Shown here: in pieces, positions 34,762 through 42,900 of the stretch
How the letters are laid out: every line of letters starts with the position of its first letter
How positions within the stretch are numbered: position 1 is the first letter of the stretch
Assembly (NCBI GenBank): GCA_002293535.1
Contig: DBDK01000004.1
Span: forward strand, 23,135 to 87,134
Length of the DNA: 64,000 nucleotides
From: Alistipes sp. UBA934
GTDB lineage: Bacteria > Bacteroidota > Bacteroidia > Bacteroidales > Rikenellaceae
Reading direction: 5' to 3'
The notes under the pieces: model-generated
Told to the model about the DNA's origin: nothing
The model's input: the letters and a program-made list of their open reading frames with translations, nothing else
Databases searched by the model: none
Position numbers and translations under genes: made by a program

Positions 34762-35748
34762 TTAAATCCCCCACTTGTAATATAACGCTCCCCAAGTGAA
34801 GCCGGCACCGAAAGCGGAGATAATCAGATTGTCGCCCTTCTTGAAGCGGTTTTTGAAGTCCCACAACACCAGCGGTATGGATGTGCCGGCGGTGTTACCG
34901 AAGCGCTCGATATTTACCAGAATCTTGTCGTCCGAAAGACCCATCCGGTGGCCCGTCGCTGCGAGAATACGCAGGTTGGCCTGATGGGGGATCAGATAGG
35001 CGATGTCTTCGGGCTTGAGATTGTTCTTCTCCATCATCGCCACCGACACATCGGCCATATTGCTGACGGCATACTTGAAGACTGTCTTGCCGTCCTGATA
35101 GATGAAGTGTTCGCGTCTTGCAACGGTCTCTGCCGTAGGAGGGTAGCAACTGCCACCTGCCTTTTGATAGAGATAGTGGCGACCGATGCCATCCACGTGG
35201 TGCTCGTAATCTATGAGGCCCTCGTTGGGATCGTCCGTTCCCTCGACGAGCATTGCCACTGCTGCGTCGCCGAACAGCGGGCAGGTGTTGCGGTCGGTGT
35301 AGTCGGTTATGCCGCTCATCCTCTCGCCGCAGACCAAAATGATCTTCTTAGCCCGCCCTGCGCGTATGAACGCATCCACCGCCGTGAACGAATAGATAAA
35401 ACCGCTGCACCCTGCATTGATGTCGAATCCCCAGACGTTTTTTATGCCGACTTTGTCGCAGATGATGTTGGCCGTGGCGGGGAAAAGCATATCGGGCGTA
35501 ACGGTGGCACAGACCAACATATCTACCTCATCGACGCTCGTTCCGGTTGCGGCCAACAGCTTGCGAACCGCGTCCGCACCCATCTCGGAGGTGCCCAGTC
35601 CGTCCTGTTTTAAAATGTGGCGCTCCACGATGCCCGTGCGCTCGCGAATCCACTCGTCGGAGGTATCGACGAGTTGTTCAATTTCTTGATTGTTAAGTAC
35701 GTACTCTGGAATCGAAGCTTCGATTCCGCGGATAACTGCTCTTTTCAT
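34762..35748 (-). CDS. fabH: 3-oxoacyl-ACP synthase III (KASIII)
   Basis: 328-residue thiolase-fold enzyme starting fatty acid synthesis from acetyl- or branched acyl-CoA and malonyl-ACP. The catalytic triad is Cys114 (NAGCSGFIYS), His255 (IPHQANLR) and Asn285 (RFGNTAGTS); GTSIPLVLWD and FGAGFTWGALYYKW close the fold. Unlike many genomes it is not beside rpmF-plsX. Confidence 0.94.
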   Translation of the reverse strand: MKRAVIRGIEASIPEYVLNNQEIEQLVDTSDEWIRERTGIVERHILKQDGLGTSEMGADAVRKLLAATGTSVDEVDMLVCATVTPDMLFPATANIICDKVGIKNVWGFDINAGCSGFIYSFTAVDAFIRAGRAKKIILVCGERMSGITDYTDRNTCPLFGDAAVAMLVEGTDDPNEGLIDYEHHVDGIGRHYLYQKAGGSCYPPTAETVARREHFIYQDGKTVFKYAVSNMADVSVAMMEKNNLKPEDIAYLIPHQANLRILAATGHRMGLSDDKILVNIERFGNTAGTSIPLVLWDFKNRFKKGDNLIISAFGAGFTWGALYYKWGI

Positions 35749-35753
35749 AGCGA

Positions 35754-35761
35754 CAAAAGTA
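35754..35761 (-). promoter_or_regulatory. Promoter -7 element of fabH
   Basis: TACTTTTG on the minus strand fits TAnnTTTG and lies 5 bases before the fabH ATG. Confidence 0.5.
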
Positions 35762-35805
35762 GGGATAAATTCCCGAACGCAATACGACTTAACGAAATGA
35801 TAACA

Positions 35806-35837
35806 TTATCGATGAACAGGCAAAATTTATCGACGAA
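35806..35837 (+). repeat. Direct repeat TTATCGAYGAA upstream of the lipoprotein operon
   Basis: TTATCGATGAA (35806-35816) and TTATCGACGAA (35827-35837) are spaced 21 bases start to start, two helical turns. The second copy abuts the -33 region of the promoter at 35863, a typical activator position. Confidence 0.45.
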
Positions 35838-35862
35838 TTGGTGCCGATCCGAAAAAAAAGAT

Positions 35863-35870
35863 TACCTTTG
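35863..35870 (+). promoter_or_regulatory. Promoter -7 element of the lipoprotein-barrel-PCMD operon
   Basis: TACCTTTG fits TAnnTTTG; a TTG at 35838-35840 lies 22 bases upstream, slightly long. The ATG follows 29 bases later at 35900. Confidence 0.5.
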
Positions 35871-35899
35871 CCCCCAACATTAAACTTAAAAAAGACGTT

Positions 35900-36880
35900 A
35901 TGAAAAAGTTTGTATTTCTTGCATTTGCGCTGATCGGCGCTGTTTTGGCCGGTTGCGATGACAATGGCGGCGATCCCAAGCCCTCTGAATTGACCATTAC
36001 CTCCGATTTGAGCTTCACTCAGGTGAACGAGATCAAATACAGCGATTTGGCGATGTTCTTGCCTGTGAATAATACTCGCGCAGATTTGCCGGCCAGTCAG
36101 GCACCATTCTCGATCGTTGTCAAGGCCGACGAAGGTCTGACTTCGCTGTCTCTGAAACTCACCACGGACAATGCAGCCATCAACGGCGCTCTGACCGAAA
36201 TGGGTTTTGCGGGTACGTTCGATTTGGCTACATTGACCGGCGATCAGGCTGCCGCTATGGAAGGTTTTGGCTTCCCCACCGGCAGTAAAGTTGCCGGTGC
36301 AAAGAATGTCGGTTTCAGCCTTGTGGCTTTTATGCCGATGATCTATACTGTTCCCGGCGGTATCAATCAGTTCGACGTGACCATCACTGCAAAGGACGCT
36401 AAAAATGTCACTAAGACCGAAACCGCCAAGATGAAATTCGTCGATGACTTGGAGTATGTTTTCATAACCGGTGCCGATGAACCTATCGAAATTACCCCCG
36501 CGGAAGCTCTCGGCGGTATAGAAGTGGTGGTCGGCATTAACGCTCCTCTGACTATTGAAAATCTTATCGTCGAAATCTCCTCCACCAGTCAGGCTTTCAC
36601 TGCCGGTTTGGCCGTAATGCATCTCGATACTGCTATCGACCTTGCCAATCCCGGCCCTTTGGCGGACGTTTTGACCCCTATCGGATTGCCTAACGGCGAT
36701 GCCGTGAAAGGCAAAAGCGCGGTGAACTTCGATATTTCCGAGTTCATTCCTATGCTCTACGGAATAGCCGCCGGAGCCGGCGAGACCGAATTCAGCGCTA
36801 CCTTCTCTCTCACCGTTAAGGATCCTGCCGGTCACGAACTGACCAAAGATCTCGAACTGAACTTTGTTGCCGCTGAATAA
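35900..36880 (+). CDS. Lipoprotein with internally duplicated domain
   Basis: 326 residues with SPII signal MKKFVFLAFALIGAVLAGC (Cys19). The mature part contains two related halves, about residues 78-190 and 200-326: both show a strand-rich opening, a 'LxxLTPIGLPNGDAVKG / MEGFGFPTGSKVAGAKN' segment, 'VxFxxxxFMPMIYxxxGG' or 'EFIPMLYGIAAGAG', and a closing 'FSATFSLTVKDPAGHELTKD'-type strand. An ancient tandem duplication is evident. Family not recognised. It is translationally coupled to a barrel protein (one-base overlap) and a PCMD-like lipoprotein, suggesting an outer-membrane complex. Confidence 0.72.
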   Translation: MKKFVFLAFALIGAVLAGCDDNGGDPKPSELTITSDLSFTQVNEIKYSDLAMFLPVNNTRADLPASQAPFSIVVKADEGLTSLSLKLTTDNAAINGALTEMGFAGTFDLATLTGDQAAAMEGFGFPTGSKVAGAKNVGFSLVAFMPMIYTVPGGINQFDVTITAKDAKNVTKTETAKMKFVDDLEYVFITGADEPIEITPAEALGGIEVVVGINAPLTIENLIVEISSTSQAFTAGLAVMHLDTAIDLANPGPLADVLTPIGLPNGDAVKGKSAVNFDISEFIPMLYGIAAGAGETEFSATFSLTVKDPAGHELTKDLELNFVAAE

Positions 36881-37698
36881 TGAAACGCGCAATATTAATG
36901 ATGTCCTTAGCCGTCTTGCTTTGTAGCGAGGCGGCTTTGGCGCAAAATAAGGGAGGACTCTCGCGTCGTGAAAGGTTTGACCGCGGTCTCGCGTTCGATA
37001 CCAGAACCCCATCAATGCCGAAGGGAATGTGGGTAGCGGGGATTAACGCCTCGTTCTCCAACAGCTCGAATGACAACTATGACGTGTTCATCGTGAATGA
37101 TCTTGCAGGCAAGGGTAATTCTTTGAATATCAGTCCTATGGTGCACTACGTGTTTGCCAACAACCAGTCTATCGGAGTGAGGTTCCAGTACCGCCACCAG
37201 CTCATAGATATGGACGATGTGGTGTTCCATATCACGCCGGAATTGAACTCTATGCTATTTGGAGAAGACGGACTCAAGTATCAGTATCAGAGCAATACCT
37301 ATATGGGATATATCTCTTATCGTTACTACATAGGTTTGGGTTCGAGCAGGCGGCTGCTACTCTTTAACGAGGTGCAGGCAGGTTATGGCGGCGGCACTCA
37401 GCGCGAAGACAGCGGGGTGACCGATGCCGGTACTTTCAAGCGCTCGACCTATCAAAAGTCACGCAATTTCCGTCTTGGATTTGCTCCTGGAGCTACTTGT
37501 TTCATCACCAATTCATTGGCTATCGAACTGCAGATTGGCCTGCTGGGCTATGAGTATAAGAAACTTACTCAGGAAACCACCGTTGCACCTACTTCGGATG
37601 AAGTTCTTCCGCCGGAACTCGGTTCGCGCACCACGCATAATATCTCGGCCAAGTTCGACTTCTGGTCGGTGGCCTTCGGTATGACGTTTTATTTATGA
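36880..37698 (+). CDS. Predicted outer-membrane beta-barrel protein
   Basis: 272 residues with signal peptide MKRAILMMSLAVLLCSEAALAQ and alternating amphipathic strands (FRYRH.., YISYRYYIGLG, LFNEVQAGYGGG, FRLGFAPGATCFITN) ending in VAFGMTFYL, a typical barrel C-terminus with terminal aromatic. This looks like the DUF-type OmpW/porin-like barrels common in Bacteroidales. Substrate unknown. Shares a base with the upstream stop and overlaps the next gene as ATGA. Confidence 0.75.
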   Translation: MKRAILMMSLAVLLCSEAALAQNKGGLSRRERFDRGLAFDTRTPSMPKGMWVAGINASFSNSSNDNYDVFIVNDLAGKGNSLNISPMVHYVFANNQSIGVRFQYRHQLIDMDDVVFHITPELNSMLFGEDGLKYQYQSNTYMGYISYRYYIGLGSSRRLLLFNEVQAGYGGGTQREDSGVTDAGTFKRSTYQKSRNFRLGFAPGATCFITNSLAIELQIGLLGYEYKKLTQETTVAPTSDEVLPPELGSRTTHNISAKFDFWSVAFGMTFYL

Positions 37699-38816
37699 AA
37701 CGATTTTTGATTTTGGCGCTCGTCGCCTGGACTTCTTGTGGCCAGATCGAGCAGCTGGAGCTGGCACCCGATATCGAGGGGATCATCACGGCCTTTGAGG
37801 TAGAGGGACAAACCCGTTCGCAGATCAACGTAGCAACACGCACGGTAAGTATAGAGGTGGGCGAGGGAGTGGATCTGACTCACATCAGCGTCACGAAACT
37901 TACACTTGGCCCAACGGCGACCTGTAGCGTAGGGGTCGGCGATGTGATCGACCTTTCGGCTCCGCTCCAAATTGTCATCACGACAATCGCCTCATATACC
38001 TGGACAGTTTCGGCAACGCGAACGTTCGATCTTAAACGAGCGCTGCCCGGAGGCAATTTCGATGAGTGGAATATGACCGGCACCCGCACTTGGAACCCGT
38101 GGCCGGAAGGCGGCGTTTGGGAACAGGATCGCTGGTGGGATACCGGCAACGGGGGTGTCGCCTTGCTTGGGCCGAGTAACTCCACCCCGACGGAACCCGG
38201 CGAGGGCTCTCCGGCAAATCCCGCGGGTCGCGCTGCGCGATTGGAATCCACGTGGGTCGTCTTCAAGGCTGCCGGTGGGAACATCTATTTCGGTAAATTC
38301 GGTAAGTTCAACGGTCTGGACGCGACCTGCGATTTGGGTCACAACTGGCAGAGCAAGCCGCGTGGACTCAAGGGTTGGTACAAATACTTTCCACAACCCA
38401 TCGACCGAGTCAGTGATGCGCACGTGGCGATCCATCCCTTTGGCCTCACACGCGATCAGTGGATGGGCTCACCCGACTCGTTGCACGTTTGTGTTGCTTT
38501 GTGGGCCTCGCCCGACGGGAGGGACATTCCGTTCACCGTGGATACAAACATCTCTTCGTTCGTCGATTTTTCGCGCGATGCGGACGGCGTTCTCGCCTAT
38601 GGGTCGTTCGTGAGTGCCCAAGAGCAGGCTTCTTGGAGCGAATTCTCCGTCGATATGGAGTACTTTACCGACGCGCCGCTACCTTCTAATACTCAGCTGT
38701 ATTTGCTCGTGACCTCGTCCAAAAACTGTAACTACTTCATAGCCGGCACAGGCTCCGTAGCAGGTACCTCGGGCAGTCTGATGTACGTGGACGAACTGGA
38801 GCTGGTTTACGACTGA
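37695..38816 (+). CDS. PCMD-like lipoprotein (putative carbohydrate-related)
   Basis: 373 residues, SPII signal MKRFLILALVAWTSC (Cys15). An N-terminal Ig-like segment (about 25-110: ITAFEVEGQTRSQINVATRTVSIEV...WTVSATRTFDLKRALPGGNFDEW) leads into a jelly-roll C-terminal domain (115-373) with PGGNFDEWNMTGTRTWNPWPEGGVWEQDRWWDTGN split around the strand turns and a final GSLMYVDELELVYD. This architecture is that of PCMD (putative carbohydrate metabolism domain) lipoproteins in Bacteroidota, so glycan binding is plausible but unproven. Confidence 0.7.
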   Translation: MKRFLILALVAWTSCGQIEQLELAPDIEGIITAFEVEGQTRSQINVATRTVSIEVGEGVDLTHISVTKLTLGPTATCSVGVGDVIDLSAPLQIVITTIASYTWTVSATRTFDLKRALPGGNFDEWNMTGTRTWNPWPEGGVWEQDRWWDTGNGGVALLGPSNSTPTEPGEGSPANPAGRAARLESTWVVFKAAGGNIYFGKFGKFNGLDATCDLGHNWQSKPRGLKGWYKYFPQPIDRVSDAHVAIHPFGLTRDQWMGSPDSLHVCVALWASPDGRDIPFTVDTNISSFVDFSRDADGVLAYGSFVSAQEQASWSEFSVDMEYFTDAPLPSNTQLYLLVTSSKNCNYFIAGTGSVAGTSGSLMYVDELELVYD

Positions 38817-38839
38817 TTTTTTCCGATTCGCGGATTTGG

Positions 38840-38871
38840 TTTTGTGGTTTTGTCGATTTTTTCTAACTTTG
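38840..38871 (+). promoter_or_regulatory. Promoter of the efflux operon
   Basis: TTTTG (38840-38844), a 19-base spacer and TAACTTTG (38864-38871) form a near-consensus Bacteroidota promoter, 26 bases before the MFP ATG. Both arms of a perfect inverted repeat surround the -7 element. Confidence 0.7.
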
Positions 38872-38891
38872 AAAATTATCGACAAAACCAC
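38844..38891. promoter_or_regulatory. Perfect 14-bp inverted repeat over the efflux promoter (putative operator)
   Basis: GTGGTTTTGTCGAT at 38844-38857 and its exact reverse complement at 38878-38891 are separated by 20 bases that contain the -7 box. The left arm occupies the -33/-7 spacer and the right arm starts about where transcription begins. Such placement suits a repressor that blocks polymerase; an mRNA hairpin is excluded because the left arm precedes the start site. No regulator gene is adjacent. Confidence 0.6.
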
Positions 38892-38897
38892 TAATCA

Positions 38898-39977
38898 ATG
38901 AAAAAATCTACAAACAGGTGGGTGGCACTGGGGGCCATCGGAATAGTAATAGTGGGAGTGGTGCTCTACCAACTGGTGTGGAAAAAAACCGACGAAGGGC
39001 CCGGAGTAATGACAGGTGGCAGTGGAGGACGGAACGCACTGCAAGTGCAGGGTATGATCATCGGCCAACAACCGCTGACCTTTGCGCTGGATAACATCAC
39101 CGCTACCATTACGGCTGACGAAGAGGTAAATCTGGCCTTCGAAACCTCCGGAAAGATCACGAATATCTATTTCCGTGAAGACACAGGGGTGAAAAAGGGC
39201 GAGCTGTTGGCCAAGATCAACGACGAACCGCTACAGGCCCAACTCAAAAAATTAGAGGCACAGCTCAAACTCTCTGAGGACAGACTCTATCGGCAAAGAG
39301 AACTTTTAGAAAGGGATGCCGTCAGCCGCGAGGCTTACGAGCAGGCTCAAACTTCGCTGGCAATGCTTCAAGCGGATATCGAGTTGGTGAAGGCCAACAT
39401 TGCTCAAACCGAACTTCGCGCTCCGTTCGACGGGGTGATCGGGTTCCGTTACGTGAGCGAGGGGGCTTGGGCGTCACCTACTACGACTGTTGCGCGCCTC
39501 ACAAAGATCGTTCCGCTGAAGCTCAACTTCTCCGTCTCCGAAAAATATGTCGATGCCGTTCGTCAGGGCACCAAGGTTACTTTCACTGTGGATGGTTATC
39601 TGGATGCGTTTCAGGCCGAGGTCTATGCCGTTTCGTCGGAGGTGGATTTGAGCACGCGCCAACTGGACGTCAAGGCTCTCTATCCCAACTATCGTGGTCA
39701 GTTGATGCCGGGGCGTTATGCAGCAGTGTCGATAACACTTTATGAGCAGGGCAACGCAATTGTGGTCCCTTCCGAGGCGGTGGTCAAGGAGATGGGTATC
39801 GACAAAGTGTTCGTGGCTCGCGGCGGGGTTGCCAGAGGGGTTAATATCGAGGCCGGCCAGCGGACCGATTCCCAGGTGGAGGTCATTACGGGCCTTATGC
39901 CCGGCGATACACTCATTACTACGGGAACATTGCAATTGCGTGAAGGCTTACCCATAAAACTTCAGAACTTACGATGA
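38898..39977 (+). CDS. RND efflux membrane fusion protein (AcrA family)
   Basis: 359-residue periplasmic adaptor. An N-terminal membrane anchor (residues 8-26; no lipobox) is followed by a half-lipoyl domain (LAFETSGKITNIYFREDTGVKKGELLAKIN), an alpha-hairpin (LKKLEAQLKLSEDRLYRQRELLERDAVSREAYEQA) and the second lipoyl and barrel halves (AQTELRAPFDGVIGFRYVSEGAW, RQLDVKALYPNYRGQLMPGRYA). It links the inner-membrane pump to the outer-membrane channel. Overlaps the pump gene as ATGA. Confidence 0.92.
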   Translation: MKKSTNRWVALGAIGIVIVGVVLYQLVWKKTDEGPGVMTGGSGGRNALQVQGMIIGQQPLTFALDNITATITADEEVNLAFETSGKITNIYFREDTGVKKGELLAKINDEPLQAQLKKLEAQLKLSEDRLYRQRELLERDAVSREAYEQAQTSLAMLQADIELVKANIAQTELRAPFDGVIGFRYVSEGAWASPTTTVARLTKIVPLKLNFSVSEKYVDAVRQGTKVTFTVDGYLDAFQAEVYAVSSEVDLSTRQLDVKALYPNYRGQLMPGRYAAVSITLYEQGNAIVVPSEAVVKEMGIDKVFVARGGVARGVNIEAGQRTDSQVEVITGLMPGDTLITTGTLQLREGLPIKLQNLR

Positions 39978-42900
39978 ACATTTCCGAGCTCAGTATAAAG
40001 CGTCCTGTTTTGGCGACGGTGTTTTCGCTGGTGATCCTGCTGTTCGGGTTCATCGGCTTCAACTCGTTGGGTGTAAGGGAATATCCATCGGTGGACAACC
40101 CCATCATCACGGTCAGCACTTCGTACCCTGGAGCGAATGCCGACGTTATCGAAAATCAGATCACCGAGCCCCTGGAGCAGAACATTAACGGTATTCCCGG
40201 TATCCGGTCACTTACCAGCGTTTCGTCGCAGGGCCAGAGCCGCATTACCGTCGAGTTCGAACTTTCGGTGCCGCTGGAGACCGCTGCAAATGATGTTAGG
40301 GACAAGGTCTCCCGTTCGCAACGCTATCTGCCGCGCGATTGTGATCCACCAACCGTGACCAAAGCCGATGCCGATGCCAATCCGATTTTAATGGTGGCCG
40401 TGCAGAGTGATCAACGTTCGCTGCTGGAGATTTCAGAGATCGCCGACCTGACCATTAAGGAGCAGTTGCAGACGATCAACAACGTTAGTGGCGTGGAGAT
40501 TTGGGGCGAGAAGCGTTATGCGATGCGTCTGTGGTTGGATCCGGTGAAGATGGCGGCTCACGGCGTCACCACGATGGATGTCAAGAGCGCCGTAGATCGC
40601 GAGAATGTCGAACTTCCTTCCGGTTCCATAGAGGGTAACACGATAGAACTGAGTATCCGCACATTGGGCCTTATGCACACGGCGGACGAATTTAACAACC
40701 TGATTATACGTACTGACGGTCAGAGGGTAGTTCGCTTGCGGGATGTGGGTCGCGCCGAGTTGAGTCCGCGCGATATGCGCTCCTATATGAAGATCAACGG
40801 TATACCGATGGTCGGGGTTATCGTGATTCCGCAGCCGGGGGCCAACCACATCGAGATTGCCGACGCAGTGTATGAGCGTATCGAGATGATGCAAAAAGAC
40901 CTGCCGGATGACGTTACGACGAGTTACGGGTTCGACAACACACGCTTCATTCGCGCGTCTATTTCCGAGGTGGTGGAGACGGTCTGGGTGGCATTCTTGC
41001 TGGTGATCATCATTATATTCCTGTTCCTGCGTGACTGGCGCGTGACACTTGTTCCTGTTGTGGTAATCCCTGTGTCGTTGATCGGGACGTTCTTTATAAT
41101 GTATGTAGCGGGGTTCTCGATCAACACGCTCACAATGCTTGCGGTGGTGTTGGCTATCGGGCTTGTGGTGGACGATGCAATTGTGATGACGGAAAATATT
41201 TACATCCGGATCGAGCGTGGGATGAGACCGCGCGAAGCAGGTATCGAGGGGGCGAAAGAAATCTTTTTTGCCATTGTTTCCACGACAATTACGCTTGTGG
41301 CAGTGTTCTTGCCGATCGTATTTATGAGCGGAATGACGGGGCGATTGTTCCGCGAGTTCAGCCTTGTGATTTCGGGAGCGGTGGCCATTTCGGCATTTGC
41401 TGCACTCACGCTGACGCCGATGCTTTCGACCCGAATCCTGCGGCGGCACGAAAAACAGAGCTGGCTCTATCGCAAGACCGAACCGTTCTTTGTGTGGTTG
41501 AATGACTTCTATAGGCGTTCATTGGCAGCATTCCTGAAACGGCGTTGGATAGCCCTGCCAATAGTGGGCGGGATGGTTGTTCTTATTGTATTGTTGTGGA
41601 ACCTGGTCCCGGCCGAGTTGGCACCGCTGGAAGACCGTTCGTCCGTGTCGGTGCGTACGATGGGGCCTGAGGGGATCACTTACGAATATATGCGCGATTA
41701 CACCGAGGACATAAACCTGTTGGCCGAAGAGGTGGTGGGTGACGAGTCGGAGTTTATCACGGCTCGCGTTATGGGTGGCGGCGGTAACCTTCAGATTCAG
41801 CTCAAGGATTTGGCCGATCGTGATCGCTCCCAAATGGAGATCGCCGAGGAACTCAGTGCGGCGGTTCGCTCCAAGAGTGCGGCGCGTGCGTTTGTGCAGC
41901 AACAATCCACTTTCGGCGGCGGTCGTGGCGGGATGCCTATACAGTATGTTTTGCAGGCTACGGACATCGAGCGTCTGAGAGAGGTATTGCCCCAGTTCCT
42001 GCAAAAAGTGAACGAGAGCCCGGTGTTCCAGATGGCCGATGTGAACCTTAAGTTCACCAAGCCCGAAGCGCGCATCTCGATCAATCGCGATAAGGCCAAC
42101 CTGTTGGGAGTTAGTACGCAGAATATTGCCCAAACACTTCAATATGGCCTGAGCGGTCAGCGAATGGGATACTTCTATATGAACGGCAAGCAGTATGAGA
42201 TTCTTGGGGAGATCAACCGCCAACAACGAAACAAACCCACCGACCTGAGCTCGATGTACATTCGCAACAACGCCGGTCAGATGATCCAGATGGACAACCT
42301 TGTTTCTATCGACGAGAGTATTGCTCCGCCGCAACTGTATCGCTATAACCGCTTTGTGGCGGCGACGGTATCGGCAGGGCTGAGTAGGGGTTACACGATA
42401 GGGCAGGGGCTCGACGAGATGGACAGGATCGCAGCAGAGGTGTTGGACGATACGTTCCGTACTGCGTTGTCGGGTGAAAGCAAGGAATTCCGCGAGAGCG
42501 CCTCGTCACTGATGTTTGCGTTTATTCTTGCCATCGTGTTGATTTATTTGGTTTTGGCGGCGCAATTCGAGAGTTTCAAAGATCCTCTGGTTATTATGCT
42601 CACCGTGCCTTTGGCTGTTGCAGGAGCACTGATATTTATGTTCGGGGCTGGGATCACGATGAATATATTCTCTGAGATCGGTATCATTATGCTGATCGGT
42701 CTTGTAGCAAAGAACGGGATTTTGATCGTAGAGTTCGCCAACCAAAAACAGGCTGCGGGCGAGGCCAAAGGGACGGCGATTTTGGATGCATCGCTACAAC
42801 GCCTCAGGCCGATTTTGATGACCAGTTTCGCTACCATTTTGGGCCTTTTGCCACTGGCGTTCGCGTCGGGCGAAGGGGCACAGAGCCGCATCGCGATGGG

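Noticed and set aside
35789..37015. 408-codon leftward open frame
   Set aside because: It lies antisense to two genes with signal peptides and an overlapping operon structure; no domain or start signal supports it.
38844..38891. Attenuator or riboswitch hairpin
   Set aside because: The left arm lies upstream of the transcription start, so both arms are not in the RNA; a DNA operator fits better.
40433..41449. 338-codon leftward open frame in the RND gene
   Set aside because: Antisense shadow; composition rich in His, Arg and Asn, with no recognisable domain.
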